Shown: positions 26,663-36,140 of the stretch, one piece after another | Layout: each line of letters starts with the position of its first letter | How positions within the stretch are numbered: position 1 is the stretch's first letter | DNA from: Spirosoma montaniterrae | Lineage (GTDB): Bacteria > Bacteroidota > Bacteroidia > Cytophagales > Spirosomataceae | NCBI RefSeq assembly: GCF_001988955.1 | Contig: NZ_CP014263.1 | Span: 3,380,001-3,444,000, forward strand | Reading direction: 5' to 3' | DNA: 64,000 bases | Made by a program: the position numbers and the translations under genes | Notes under the pieces: generated by a model | Seen by the model: the letters and a program-made list of their open reading frames with translations, nothing else | Database searches by the model: none | What the model was told of the DNA's origin: nothing

Positions 26663-27940
26663 ATGAAACAACTGTACCTGCTGGCGGGGCTATCGCTGCT
26701 GGCTTCTCCCCTATTGGCTCAACGTACCCTTATCCACTGTGGTAATTTCTTCGATGGAATCGGCAATGCCGTTCAGTCGCAAATGACTGTGGTGGTCGAA
26801 GGCAATAAAATTACCGCCATTCAGAAAGGTTATACCTCACCCGCCGGGCAAGACCGCGTGGTTGATCTGAAAACCAAAACCGTGCTGCCCGGCCTGATCG
26901 ATATGCACGTACATATCGAGAACGAAACCCGGCGCGGTGCCACCGCCGACCGCTTCACCCAGAACGTACCCGATGTAGCGTACCAAGCCGCCAAATACGC
27001 CAAAACCACGCTCATGGCCGGTTTTACAACCGTGCGCGACCTCGGCGGCAGTGGTATCAACGTGGCCCTGCGCAACGCCGTTAACCGGGGGCTGGTTGAA
27101 GGTCCACGTATCTTCACCGTCGGCAAGTCGATTGCTACGACTGGCGGCCACGCCGACCCGACCAACGGCTATCGGAGCGACCTGATGGGCGATCCCGGCC
27201 CTCTGGAAGGCGTTATCAACGGTCCTGAAGAAGGTCGAAAGGCTGTTCGACAACGGTACAAGGAAGGGTCTGACCTGATCAAAATTACGGCAACGGGGGG
27301 TGTTCTGAGCAATGCCAAAGATGGTCAGGGACCGCAGTTTACGGAGGAAGAACTGAAAGCGATTGTCGAAACAGCTAAAGATTATGGCTACCCCGTAGCG
27401 GCCCACGCGCACGGGGCTGAGGGCATGAAACGGGCTATTCGGGCGGGTGTTCAGACCATCGAACACGGCACCTACATGGACGACGAAGCCATTGAGCTGT
27501 TTAAAAAGAATGGCACTTACTATGTGCCCACCATCATTGCCGGAAAAACCGTTGCCGACTCAGCCCGTACCTTCGGCTACTACCCGGCTTTGGTAACGCC
27601 TAAAGCATTAGCCATCGGCCCCAAAATTCAGGCTACGTTTGGTAAAGCCTATAAAGCAGGTGTAAACATCGCTTTTGGCACTGACGCAGGGGTGTATATC
27701 CACGGCTACAATGCTAAAGAATTTGAGTACATGGTTGAAGCTGGTATGCCGCCATTGGCCGCCGTGAAATCGGCACTGATGACCAATGCCAAACTACTCA
27801 ATATGGATACGCAGATCGGCTCTATCGAAACAGGCAAGTTAGCTGATATCATCGCCGTTGATGGGAATCCATTGCAGGACGTTAAAACGCTCCAATCCGT
27901 CCGCTTTGTCATGAAAGATGGCAAAATATACAAACAATGA
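26663..27940 (+). CDS. Secreted amidohydrolase (imidazolonepropionase-like)
   Basis: A 425-residue metal-dependent hydrolase. A signal peptide ([17 protein letters not shown]) precedes a classical amidohydrolase barrel: [11 protein letters not shown] with the metal-binding Hx[13 protein letters not shown] with the Lys, [10 protein letters not shown] and EHGTYMD with two His, and AFGTDAGVY with the last Asp. The ATG at 26663 gives the signal peptide. Related proteins cut dipeptides or prolyl bonds; here the exact substrate is unknown. It is exported, probably to the periplasm. Confidence 0.92.
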   Translation: MKQLYLLAGLSLLASPLLAQRTLIHCGNFFDGIGNAVQSQMTVVVEGNKITAIQKGYTSPAGQDRVVDLKTKTVLPGLIDMHVHIENETRRGATADRFTQNVPDVAYQAAKYAKTTLMAGFTTVRDLGGSGINVALRNAVNRGLVEGPRIFTVGKSIATTGGHADPTNGYRSDLMGDPGPLEGVINGPEEGRKAVRQRYKEGSDLIKITATGGVLSNAKDGQGPQFTEEELKAIVETAKDYGYPVAAHAHGAEGMKRAIRAGVQTIEHGTYMDDEAIELFKKNGTYYVPTIIAGKTVADSARTFGYYPALVTPKALAIGPKIQATFGKAYKAGVNIAFGTDAGVYIHGYNAKEFEYMVEAGMPPLAAVKSALMTNAKLLNMDTQIGSIETGKLADIIAVDGNPLQDVKTLQSVRFVMKDGKIYKQ

Positions 27941-27971
27941 ACACCCAATAGTTCGTTGTAGCATACGCTGT

Positions 27972-29345
27972 TCACTGCCAGACAGCGGGAAATGGGCTAC
28001 AAGGGCTATTCACGGCCAGCCAGGGGCGGTATGTTGATTGTGGTGCAGGCAAAATGTCGATGGTAGTTACAAGGTCGTCAAGTCGCTGCTCAAATTGCGT
28101 CAGAATGTGATGAAGCCTGTTCAGTACTAACTTTCCCTCCTCCTGATTAAGATAGGCCAGTTGAAAAACAGCCTGCATGTAAGCCGATTCGTCGGGTTTC
28201 GCGTCGTGCCAGAAAAGTTGGAATGGTACGGTGGCTGCCTGCTCATTTAATGGATAAACCTGATTGGAAAGCTCTGCAAACTGAACCGCCGGATCGTGCG
28301 GCACGTGTGTCAGCAACACATCGGTTAGTGGCTCGGTTGCCAAATCGCGGCCCAGTAACCGGGCGAACTGACCCACTGGAAAAGCACGATGGCCGTTGTC
28401 GGCCCGATGCTGATTGCGAATGAGCCGAATCATTTTTCGGAGCGAATGACCAGGATTGTAGGTGGCCTGAAACGGTAACGTCCGGTCGAAGCGTCCCAGC
28501 GTTTCGCGTTGAGTTTTTGTCTGACGCCCCGCCACCGTTCGTCCAAAGAGGCACGTGGCCTGGTGGGTTGTTCGGGCAAAACAGAGCGTGAGTGCCGCCA
28601 GCAATAAGGATTCGGTGGTCGATGCGGTCTCGGCGGCAACGCGAGCCAGCATGTGACTCAATTCGTCGCTCAAAGGCAGACTGACCACGCCCGAACCGGC
28701 ATCTTTGGGCTCCTGCCGACGAAGCAGCGGGCGAGGCCGTTCAGACAGTTGTTTTTCCCAATAATACCGGTCTTCTGTATACGCCAGACTGGTTAGGTAC
28801 AGCCGTGCCGGTGCAATTTCTTTCACGTAAGAATAAACCAGTTCCGTTTCCTGACGACCCGCCACCTGCCGTGTGTAGTCGTTGGCAACGTATCGCAGCA
28901 GGAGGTTAAAGCCGGTATGATCGAGCAGTAGGCTATGGCAACGAATAAACAGCCGATATTCATTGTTGGCAATGGTCAGCAACACAAATTCGGCACATTG
29001 CTGATCGGGAAGCGACCTGTTCATCTGCCGACGTATCCAGTTGTCGGCTTCCAGACGCGGGCAGACCGCAGGCTGCATGTCGAGCACAGACACAGGCAGG
29101 TGCGATAGGGCATCGTTGAGACTGGCAACTGGCCGAAAACAGCTCACGTCTAACTGGTAGCGAAATATATCATAGTAAGTAGGGAGGTTGACAATAATTT
29201 GTCGTAACAGGTCGATCTGAAGCGGCCCGGTAAGGGTTACGTAACCGGCCACTGCCGGTTGCATTTTCCCGATGGGTTGCGTCAATATTATTTCTTCCTG
29301 GGCCGGATGCCAGGCGAGTTGCGTATCAGTATAAGTAGTTGGCAT
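27972..29345 (-). CDS. Stand-alone condensation-domain-like protein
   Basis: A 457-residue protein with the two-lobe chloramphenicol-acetyltransferase fold of NRPS condensation domains and Pap/wax-ester-synthase relatives. The region matching the HHxxxDG motif reads HSLLLDHTG (in FIRCHSLLLDHTGF): the second, catalytic His is Ser and the Gly is His. A PLTDVLLTHVPHD segment stands where the second-lobe motif would be. No adenylation or carrier domains are adjacent, so it is not an NRPS module. It is divergent from a LytTR regulator and could be an acyltransferase relative or a non-catalytic binder; function not assigned. Confidence 0.68.
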   Translation of the reverse strand: MPTTYTDTQLAWHPAQEEIILTQPIGKMQPAVAGYVTLTGPLQIDLLRQIIVNLPTYYDIFRYQLDVSCFRPVASLNDALSHLPVSVLDMQPAVCPRLEADNWIRRQMNRSLPDQQCAEFVLLTIANNEYRLFIRCHSLLLDHTGFNLLLRYVANDYTRQVAGRQETELVYSYVKEIAPARLYLTSLAYTEDRYYWEKQLSERPRPLLRRQEPKDAGSGVVSLPLSDELSHMLARVAAETASTTESLLLAALTLCFARTTHQATCLFGRTVAGRQTKTQRETLGRFDRTLPFQATYNPGHSLRKMIRLIRNQHRADNGHRAFPVGQFARLLGRDLATEPLTDVLLTHVPHDPAVQFAELSNQVYPLNEQAATVPFQLFWHDAKPDESAYMQAVFQLAYLNQEEGKLVLNRLHHILTQFEQRLDDLVTTIDILPAPQSTYRPWLAVNSPCSPFPAVWQ

Positions 29346-29442
29346 AGCAAAAAAAGGAAGAATCAGGAATGAAAATTACAGCTATGTCAACTACCTTAGA
29401 TTAGTTTGTCGGTCAATGGGTGGTAAAGGTTGGTAAACGTAT

Positions 29443-29450
29443 ACTTTTGG
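29443..29450 (+). promoter_or_regulatory. -7 promoter element of the LytTR gene
   Basis: TACTTTTG, an exact match to TAnnTTTG, 38 bp before the start codon at 29488. Confidence 0.5.
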
Positions 29451-29487
29451 TAGGCAAACGACAATATATCCAGCTTCCCTTTCCTTC

Positions 29488-30255
29488 ATGACGAACGACC
29501 GTATCAACATCCTGCTTATTGAAGATGAGGCCATTCTGGCAATGGACCTTGCCGACCAGTTAGAAACAGAAGGGTATTTTGTTGTGGGTGTTGCCAACAA
29601 TGGCCGAAAGGCACTCGAATTATTTGCAGGTAATACCGTTGATCTGGTGTTGTGCGACATTACGATTAAAGGCGACTGGGACGGTATCGAAACCATTCGG
29701 CAATTGTCAACCATTCGGCAGGTGCCCGTTATTTACCTGACAGCCCTGGCCGACCGGGCCACCATTGGGCGGGCTAAAGAAACATTTCCGGCAGCCTACA
29801 TCACCAAACCTTTCAACCTAATGCAGTTGCGGCTGGCTATCGAAATGGCTATCAACAATTTTTCAGGACGCGTTTCTATGCCGCAAATCCCCGATAAAAC
29901 GGCAGCAAAAGACGGCCTGAGACCGGCACCTATCCTGAAAGTAGATAACGCCCTGTTTATCAAGCAGCAACAGCAATTTGTGAAAGTACCGCTTCAGGAA
30001 ATACTGTTTCTGGAAGCCGACGACATTTATACGACCGTTGTTACACGAGCTAAAAAATACGTTGTGCGGCTCCCACTCAGTCATATGCTCGAACGGTTGC
30101 AGTATAATCGGCTGACCCGAACGCACCGCTCGTTTGTGGTTAATTTAGACCGGATTGAATCGTTCAGCGATCACGACGTGATGGTGGCCGGGCATTCGGT
30201 GCCGCTGGGCCGCAATTATAAAGAAGAATTTATGCGGCACTTCCCGGTCTGGTAG
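29488..30255 (+). CDS. LytTR-family response regulator without adjacent kinase
   Basis: A 255-residue regulator. Its receiver domain has LLIEDEAI, the phosphorylated Asp57 in LVLCDITIKGDWDGIE, and the Lys in YITKPFN. A linker of about 25 residues leads to a LytTR DNA-binding domain (FVKVPLQEILFLEADDIYTT, RTHRSFVVNLDRIESF). No histidine kinase is adjacent; the divergent condensation-like gene is the nearest possible target. The stop is 2 bp from the convergent outer membrane gene. Confidence 0.9.
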   Translation: MTNDRINILLIEDEAILAMDLADQLETEGYFVVGVANNGRKALELFAGNTVDLVLCDITIKGDWDGIETIRQLSTIRQVPVIYLTALADRATIGRAKETFPAAYITKPFNLMQLRLAIEMAINNFSGRVSMPQIPDKTAAKDGLRPAPILKVDNALFIKQQQQFVKVPLQEILFLEADDIYTTVVTRAKKYVVRLPLSHMLERLQYNRLTRTHRSFVVNLDRIESFSDHDVMVAGHSVPLGRNYKEEFMRHFPVW

Positions 30256-30257
30256 GC

Positions 30258-31706
30258 TTATAATTCCTGCGACAGGTTAAAGAAAAAACCAGGCTTACCC
30301 TGTGCATTGATTGTACCACTGAACCGGAATACCATGTTGTAGAACGTGACAAAATCGAGGCTAACGCCCGTTCCGGCCAATAAGCGGTTGGCTAACTGGC
30401 TCTGGTATTGCTCGGCCACCGTGCTGCTCACATAGCCCATATCGGCAAAAGCGGTCACATATCCCGCAATAGGCACTGTGTTAAATTGCCGGACAGGTAG
30501 CCAGTTCAATTGTTTGCGAACATCGAAAAGCTGGTAGCGCAGGCTGTTTCGCCAGATGCCAAATCGCTGACCATCAACAACGTACAGTTCATATCCGCGT
30601 ATCATGTCGAGCGAACTGCCTAAACCCCGCAGAAAAAAATAGGGTTGCTCGACGGGCAGGGAGAACCGCCCGCGCAAACCCGATGCCGTATAAAACCGAC
30701 CACCCAACGGCCAGAAACGGGTGACAGAACCCAGAAACTCGGCATAGCGAAAATTATCGCTCGGCAGCAGGCCACCCACCCCGGCAGAAGCGGTCAGTAA
30801 GGTTCCACGTAGTGGATACGCCACGTTATCGCGCTGATCGTACCGATAGGTGTAGCTCAGGCTCGTGAATGACAGGCGGGTACGGCCATTCAGAAAATAA
30901 TTCGGATTGAGCCGGGCAATAGTGTCGTTGATGGTATTGCGCGTATGGCGGGCTTCGATAGTATGATAATGATACAGCCCCCGCCGGTAGGTCATCTGCA
31001 AAAATGCAAACATGCGCTCGCGCAGCAGTTCTTCCGAACGCACGTATACCCACTTATCGTTCAGCGTCTGATAAGGCAACTCTTTGTTGGTCTGATAATT
31101 AAAGTCGGCGCGAAGACCAATGCGCTGGGCCCGGTCAACGTAGGGCATGGCGTATGAAATTACCGTTCGCGACAGAAACCCACGCTCGATGGCTAACTGA
31201 AGCCGGTCATTGTTACCCGTTACGTTACGGTAGCTGAGCCGCCCGCCGTAGATAACCCGTCGGAGGTCTCGGCCCCGGTCATACCACCACTCGTTGAAAT
31301 TTCGGTCGGCCAGATCAAAAACCGGGTATACAATGATGTACCAGCGTTCTTTCATCACTACCGTCAGATCAACCGTTGCCAGCCGGGTTGAATCGAGCGC
31401 GGGTATGTACTGCGTGACGATATCGACCGTAATAAACAGATTGGTATTATTGACGTTACGCTGATCCCAAGCCATTCGACCGGGCAGGTCGGCCAGCCGG
31501 ACTGTATCGCCCGTATGTAGGGATAGTTCGCGCCGAACAATGCGGTCGCGCGTGCGGTAATTGCCTTTCAGCGTAATTTGCCCAATCAGTACCGACTGGC
31601 TCGAATCAAGCACGATAACAGAACGGTCCTGAGCGGCAGCGGGCCAGATGATCCCAAAAACGACCGCAAGCCACACGAAACCGATTACTCCACTTTTTGG
31701 AATCAT
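30258..31706 (-). CDS. BamA/Omp85-like outer membrane protein with POTRA region
   Basis: A 482-residue protein: signal peptide (GFVWLAVVFGIIWPAAA), one POTRA-like segment (VLIGQITLKGNYRTRDRIVRREL, LRVNNTNLF-type core), and a C-terminal 16-strand-type barrel of the surface antigen family, with FLRGLGSSLDMIRGYELY, the usual RGY motif, and the final strand ending FFNLSQEL. It is smaller than BamA, which has five POTRA domains, and so is more like TamA- or patatin-associated members. The ATG at 31706 is used instead of an upstream TTG. Confidence 0.85.
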   Translation of the reverse strand: MIPKSGVIGFVWLAVVFGIIWPAAAQDRSVIVLDSSQSVLIGQITLKGNYRTRDRIVRRELSLHTGDTVRLADLPGRMAWDQRNVNNTNLFITVDIVTQYIPALDSTRLATVDLTVVMKERWYIIVYPVFDLADRNFNEWWYDRGRDLRRVIYGGRLSYRNVTGNNDRLQLAIERGFLSRTVISYAMPYVDRAQRIGLRADFNYQTNKELPYQTLNDKWVYVRSEELLRERMFAFLQMTYRRGLYHYHTIEARHTRNTINDTIARLNPNYFLNGRTRLSFTSLSYTYRYDQRDNVAYPLRGTLLTASAGVGGLLPSDNFRYAEFLGSVTRFWPLGGRFYTASGLRGRFSLPVEQPYFFLRGLGSSLDMIRGYELYVVDGQRFGIWRNSLRYQLFDVRKQLNWLPVRQFNTVPIAGYVTAFADMGYVSSTVAEQYQSQLANRLLAGTGVSLDFVTFYNMVFRFSGTINAQGKPGFFFNLSQEL

Positions 31707-31830
31707 GGCCAAAAATACGGCTTTCTCAAAAAAATAAGACAAGAATATCTGTGTATCCTGCAAACCACTACGTATAATTGTTGTCTGTTCGTTAAATGCT
31801 ACAGAAGATACTCCAAACTTTACCTGCTAC

Positions 31831-33216
31831 ATGCAAACCGAAAAAATTCAGAAGCCAGCGGCCCTCGCGAAGCCCAACCTAACGTTCTGGCAAATCTGGA
31901 ACATGAGTTTTGGCTTTTTCGGGATACAGTACAACTTCGGCCTCCAGCAATTTATTATGAGTCCGGTGTTTCGCTATCTCGGTGCCGATGAAAACAAGAT
32001 ACCCATTTTGTGGCTGGCCGGTCCAGTAACGGGTTTGCTGATACAGCCGCTGATTGGCGCAATCAGCGACCGAACGTGGTCGCCCCGCTGGGGTCGGCGG
32101 AAGCCATTTTTCCTTATCGGAGCCATTATTTCCAGCATTGCGCTGGTGCTGATGCCCAACTCCAAAGCACTCTGGATGGCTGCCGGGCTGATGTGGATGA
32201 TGGACGCCGGGCTGAACGTAACGATGGAGCCGTTTCGGGCGTTTATCGGCGATAAGCTGAATGAGGGGCAACGAACCCTGGGGTTTGCTATTCAAAGTTT
32301 TTTTGTGGGTTTCGGGCAGATATTAGCCAGCCTGATGCCCTACCTGCTGCCAGTGCTGGGCATTGCCATGACGTTGTCTGAAACTGAAGGCGGCAATGCC
32401 ATTCCGCAATATGTGCATTACCTGTTCTATATTGGCGCGTTTGCTATTGTGGCGGCTGTACTCTGGACGGTTTATACAACCAAAGAATACCCGCCCGCCG
32501 ACATGGCCGAGTTCGAGCGCATGAAACGTGAACAGAAAGGCTTCGGTCATGCCATTGCCGAAATCAAAGACGCGCTCCTCGAAATGCCGACCACGATGCG
32601 ACAGTTGTGGTGGGTAAAGTTTTTTACCTGGTATGGCCTGCCCCTGATGTGGCAGTACCTATCGCTGGCAATTGCCCGGCACGCTTTCAATGCACCAACA
32701 CCCGACGCGCCCGGTTTTGAAGAGGGCAGTAAATGGGGCGGTTTGTGCTTTGCTTTCTTCAATGTGGGGTGCATTCTGGTATCCTTCCTGATTCCGATGC
32801 TGTCGCGACGGTTTAGCAAGCAGGCAGTTCACGCCCTGTTTTTGTCGGTGGCCGGCTTAGGCTTTATGTCGATGCTGTTTTCGAACGATAAAAATATTTT
32901 CGCCTTTGGCATGCTGCTCGTGGGCTTCGGCTGGGGGTCGATTCTGTCGATGCCGTATGTGATGCTGGCCGACTCGGTTCCGGCTTCGCGCATGGGGGTG
33001 TACATGGGTATTTTCAACGGTTTCATTGTGGTGCCGCAAATTATCAGCATGATCACGGTGCCGTTCCTATACAATAATGTTTTGGGTAGCGATCCCCGTA
33101 ACGCGCTCATTCTCTGTGGCATTTGCCTATTCTTAGCGGCTGCATCGTGCTTCCTGGTGAAGTCGAATCCGAACAGTACCGGAGCTGCGTTTCCAGTCGG
33201 GGGCGGGGGGCATTAA
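31831..33216 (+). CDS. MFS sugar permease (SLC45/GPH-like)
   Basis: A 461-residue transporter with about 12 hydrophobic segments. The loop motif DRTWSPRWGRRKPF is the signature between helices 2 and 3 of the SLC45/sucrose-type MFS branch, and the N-terminal FGFFGIQYNFGLQQFIM and PVTGLLIQPLIG are likewise typical. A fructokinase-type gene follows, which suggests uptake of fructose or a fructose- or glucose-containing disaccharide; substrate choice is inference. The protein sits in the inner membrane. Confidence 0.9.
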   Translation: MQTEKIQKPAALAKPNLTFWQIWNMSFGFFGIQYNFGLQQFIMSPVFRYLGADENKIPILWLAGPVTGLLIQPLIGAISDRTWSPRWGRRKPFFLIGAIISSIALVLMPNSKALWMAAGLMWMMDAGLNVTMEPFRAFIGDKLNEGQRTLGFAIQSFFVGFGQILASLMPYLLPVLGIAMTLSETEGGNAIPQYVHYLFYIGAFAIVAAVLWTVYTTKEYPPADMAEFERMKREQKGFGHAIAEIKDALLEMPTTMRQLWWVKFFTWYGLPLMWQYLSLAIARHAFNAPTPDAPGFEEGSKWGGLCFAFFNVGCILVSFLIPMLSRRFSKQAVHALFLSVAGLGFMSMLFSNDKNIFAFGMLLVGFGWGSILSMPYVMLADSVPASRMGVYMGIFNGFIVVPQIISMITVPFLYNNVLGSDPRNALILCGICLFLAAASCFLVKSNPNSTGAAFPVGGGGH

Positions 33217-33234
33217 TTTTATTTCGTTACTTCG

Positions 33235-33294
33235 TGGGGTTGAAAGGTGTCTCAGCAGCGTTTCGTTCGTGCTGACCGGGCGCGTTTCAACCCC
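33235..33294. repeat. Imperfect inverted repeat after the permease gene
   Basis: TGGGGTTGAAA (33235-33245) and TTTCAACCCCA (33284-33294) are exact complements separated by 38 bp. It may end the permease transcript or shield it from exonucleases. Confidence 0.65.
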
Positions 33295-33296
33295 AT

Positions 33297-33341
33297 AATG
33301 CGTTGGTAACGCGGCTGGAAAGCCGCATTCGCCAACGCATT
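33297..33341. repeat. GGAA-tetraloop palindrome, second copy
   Basis: Outer arms AATGCGTTGG (33297-33306) and CCAACGCATT (33332-33341) enclose GTAACGCGGCTGGAAAGCCGC. The inner stem GCGGCT/AGCCGC differs from the copy at 1662-1719 (GCGGGT/ACCCGC) by a paired G-C to C-G swap, with the GGAA loop kept. Confidence 0.75.
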
Positions 33342-33379
33342 AACGCAATCCTTACCACCGCATTACGCTTATACAGTAG

Positions 33380-34315
33380 ATGGATAGTTCTGAACGCCCT
33401 TACGACCTGATTTCGGTAGGCGAGTTACTGGCCGACTTCATTAGCCACCACGTTTCATCGAGCTTGCTCGATGCCCAGGATTTTCGGCGGTATCAGGGCG
33501 GTAGTCCGGCCAATATGGCGGCTAACATGGCCCGGCTCGGAAACAAAGTCGCGCTGGTTGCCACAGTTGGCACTGATAACATAGGGCGATACCTGACCCG
33601 CCAAATCACCGAAACGGGCGTCGATACACAATACGTACACAGCCATCCGCTCGAACCCACCAGCATTGTCGTAGTGTCGCGCACGTCGGGTACGCCCGAT
33701 TTTATTGCCTACCGTACCGCCGACCGACAAATCGAACCCGAACACCTGCCTGATTCGTTGCTGCAACAGGCCCGGATTTTTCATACTACCTGCTTCGCCC
33801 TGAGCCAGTCGCCCGCGCAGGGAACCATTGTCGATGGTGCCCGCCGAGCGCAGGCTCTTGGTTGTCAGGTCAGTATCGACGCCAATTATGCACCCAGTAT
33901 CTGGCCCGACCGCGATCAGGCATGGCGCGTACTGACCGAGTATTTTTCGTATGGTGCGCTGGTCAAAGTCAGCGAAGACGACGTGGCGCGGCTGTATGGC
34001 AGCAAGCAGCCCCCCGAAAAAGCTATTCAGGATTTTCACCAGATGGGGGCATCATTGGTCTGTCTGACGCTCGGCCCCGATGGTAGTTTAGTGTCGTACA
34101 ACAACGGTGCAAAACAGGCTCGCGTACCGGGCCGAAAAATAGACGTGGTCGACGTTACCGGTGCGGGGGATGCCTACTGGGCCGGTTTCCTGACCGCTTA
34201 CATCGATGGTTACGCGCCCGCCAACTGCGCTCACGTTGGCGCGGCCCTCGCGAAAATGAAACTCACCCGGCAGGGACCACTACCACCCAAAATTGATCGC
34301 GAGGAGATTTATTAA
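33380..34315 (+). CDS. PfkB-family carbohydrate kinase (fructokinase-like)
   Basis: A 311-residue ribokinase-family kinase. YQGGSPANMAANMARLG near the N-terminus binds sugar, and VDVTGAGDAYWAGFLTAY carries the anion hole and catalytic Asp. ATVGTDNIGRYL and ANYAPSIW support the fructokinase branch. It would phosphorylate the hexose brought in by the upstream permease, most likely fructose to fructose-6-phosphate. The stop codon is followed at once by a heptamer-repeat hairpin. Confidence 0.9.
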   Translation: MDSSERPYDLISVGELLADFISHHVSSSLLDAQDFRRYQGGSPANMAANMARLGNKVALVATVGTDNIGRYLTRQITETGVDTQYVHSHPLEPTSIVVVSRTSGTPDFIAYRTADRQIEPEHLPDSLLQQARIFHTTCFALSQSPAQGTIVDGARRAQALGCQVSIDANYAPSIWPDRDQAWRVLTEYFSYGALVKVSEDDVARLYGSKQPPEKAIQDFHQMGASLVCLTLGPDGSLVSYNNGAKQARVPGRKIDVVDVTGAGDAYWAGFLTAYIDGYAPANCAHVGAALAKMKLTRQGPLPPKIDREEIY

Positions 34316-34422
34316 AAAAGGTGTAGGGTGTAAAGGGATAGGGCGTAGGGTATAAAAGGTGTAGGGTTTTGCGTCAGCCCCTTACACCCTACACCTTTAC
34401 ACCTTTACACCCTATCCCTTTT
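34316..34422. repeat. Heptamer-repeat hairpin element (copy 4)
   Basis: Units of the type GGTGTAG and GGTGTAA on the left, TTACACC and CTACACC on the right. The loop has TTTTGCGTCAGCCCC, sharing TTGCGTCAGCCC with copy 5 in the cas operon. It lies exactly between two convergent stop codons. Confidence 0.78.
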
Positions 34423-35041
34423 ATTTCAACTCGGCCAGTTTGTTCATATCAACGTCTTCGAGGGCGGCTTTGATTTTGTCTATGCCAACGCCCCGCCCTT
34501 TGGCCGTAACGATGTAGCGTTTATTGACCAATACGGCCACCTCGCCCGATTTGCTGCTGTTATCGTATTTCTCGAAAGCTTTGTTGCCACCGATGGTTGT
34601 CGTTTTTTCGTAGCCGTCGGCAGTTTCCTTATCGACCTCGATCATACTCCAGGCAGCCAAGCCCATCATCATGGCCGAGCCAGCTCCATCGACTAAGGCG
34701 ATTTCGATGGTTTCGCTGTTGTCATCATTGCCATATTTGCCTGTCGCGGTTGAGACGCCGAAGCCCATTGCTTTGTTTTTCTCGCCGGTTGCTTCCTTGC
34801 GGGTTAGTCCGTCGGCGTCGGCGGGGAGCAATTCTTTCAACGCGCGGAAATCGACGGTTTCTACCGGTCCGTTTTTCTGCATTTCTTCAGCCTGATCGGC
34901 TATAGCTTTCATAGCGTCAACGGCCCCTGTTGCCGAAACCGACGCTTCTTCGGTTTTTTCTTCCTCTTTGTTGCCGCCACAGCCGGTCAGCAGTACGCCC
35001 ATGAGCAGGGCTGTAGTCAGGTAGGAGTGCTTGTTAGTCAT
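34421..35041 (-). CDS. Hypothetical lipoprotein
   Basis: A 206-residue lipoprotein with signal TTALLMGVLLTGCGGNKEEEK; the lipid Cys is residue 21. A Lys/Glu-rich linker leads to a compact domain (VDFRALKELLPADADGL, FGVSTATGKYGNDDNSETIEI, KRYIVTAKGRGVGIDKI). Resembles small transport- or stress-related lipoproteins of Bacteroidetes, but no family was recognised. It is monocistronic. Confidence 0.75.
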   Translation of the reverse strand: MTNKHSYLTTALLMGVLLTGCGGNKEEEKTEEASVSATGAVDAMKAIADQAEEMQKNGPVETVDFRALKELLPADADGLTRKEATGEKNKAMGFGVSTATGKYGNDDNSETIEIALVDGAGSAMMMGLAAWSMIEVDKETADGYEKTTTIGGNKAFEKYDNSSKSGEVAVLVNKRYIVTAKGRGVGIDKIKAALEDVDMNKLAELK

Positions 35042-35130
35042 TCGATTGTTGGTTTAGGAAATTACATATTGGCAAAGTAGGCGTTGCATCGATACATACA
35101 GCAGCTTTTTGAGTGAACGCGGCATAAAAG

Positions 35131-35156
35131 CAAAAAGGAGCCGTAAAGCCCCTTTT
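35131..35156 (-). terminator. Rho-independent terminator after lgt
   Basis: AAAAGGAGC (35133-35141) and GCCCCTTTT (35148-35156) pair with one mismatch; on the minus strand the stem is followed by a T run, so it fits the lgt transcript. Confidence 0.7.
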
Positions 35157-35180
35157 CTACCCTTGTCAAACCCGTTTTCG

Positions 35181-36041
35181 TCAGGATTTTACTCCATCCG
35201 GCTCCGATGCTTCTACCAGCGTGACCGGGTTTTGATAGCTTCGTATCACGAAATAAATACCCAGCAGCACTGCCGGAATACTCAGAATCTGGCCCATGTT
35301 CAGGAACAGGCTATTCTCAAACGATACCTGATTTTCTTTGGTGTACTCCCACAAAAATCGCAGCGCAAATACCCAGATCAGAAAAATGCCAAGCATACTG
35401 CCGCGTGGAGCGCGGCCTTTGTACTTATTCCAGAACCAGAACAGAAAGAAAAAAAGTACCAGACACGACAGCGATTCGTATAACTGTGCCGGGTGGCGTG
35501 GCACAACGTGGGGCATCGGAATACCGCTGTAGTCGGCACGGGGAAATACAACGCCCCAGGGCAGGTCGGTGGGACGACCGATGATTTCGGAGTTAATAAA
35601 ATTACCCAGCCGGATAAATGCCCCGCTCAGAGCAACCGTAATCACGATTCGGTCTGTAACCCACAGAAACGTTTGTCCGGTTGCCCGGCTCGATTTCCGG
35701 CGCGAATACAGCCAAAGCCCCGTCAGAATACCGATAGTTGCCCCGTGACTGGCTAAACCGGCAAAGGGGGGCGTAATAACCGTGAGGGGGTTTTTAAGCA
35801 GAACTTCGGGTTCATAAAACAGAAAATGACCAAAACGCGCCCCTACTACCGTCGATACAACCATGAAAATCAGCAGCGTATCGGTATCGGCAACGGGTTT
35901 GCCTTCTTTTTTGAAAATGTAGGTCATGATCTGCATACCGATCAGAAAACCCAGTGCGAAGAGCAGCCCATACCAGCGTACAGAAAAAGCACCGATGTGA
36001 AAAATTTCGGGATCAGCTTCCCAAATAATGTACTGCAACAT
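35181..36041 (-). CDS. lgt: Prolipoprotein diacylglyceryl transferase
   Basis: A 286-residue inner-membrane enzyme that moves diacylglycerol from phosphatidylglycerol to the lipobox Cys of prolipoproteins, the first step of lipoprotein maturation. The N-terminal IFHIGAFSVRWYGLLFALGFL, the core FIRLGNFINSEIIGRPTDLPWG (the Lgt signature), and HPAQLYESL with its His are all visible, with about seven membrane segments. A TATCTTTG element lies 45 bp before the start. The neighbour yidD also serves the envelope. Confidence 0.96.
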   Translation of the reverse strand: MLQYIIWEADPEIFHIGAFSVRWYGLLFALGFLIGMQIMTYIFKKEGKPVADTDTLLIFMVVSTVVGARFGHFLFYEPEVLLKNPLTVITPPFAGLASHGATIGILTGLWLYSRRKSSRATGQTFLWVTDRIVITVALSGAFIRLGNFINSEIIGRPTDLPWGVVFPRADYSGIPMPHVVPRHPAQLYESLSCLVLFFFLFWFWNKYKGRAPRGSMLGIFLIWVFALRFLWEYTKENQVSFENSLFLNMGQILSIPAVLLGIYFVIRSYQNPVTLVEASEPDGVKS

Positions 36042-36085
36042 AGTTTGTCAGCGAAAGTGCCGGTTCGTATCTGAACAACGACCGA

Positions 36086-36093
36086 CAAAGATA
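36086..36093 (-). promoter_or_regulatory. -7 promoter element of lgt
   Basis: TATCTTTG on the minus strand matches TAnnTTTG, 45 bp before the lgt start codon. Confidence 0.5.
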
Positions 36094-36140
36094 CAGATTG
36101 CGGGAGAGTTTTTGGACGTTTTGCTGTTTATGCCTGTGTG

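Noticed and set aside
27972..29345. Nonribosomal peptide synthetase cluster
   Set aside because: No adenylation, carrier or thioesterase domains lie near the condensation-like protein.
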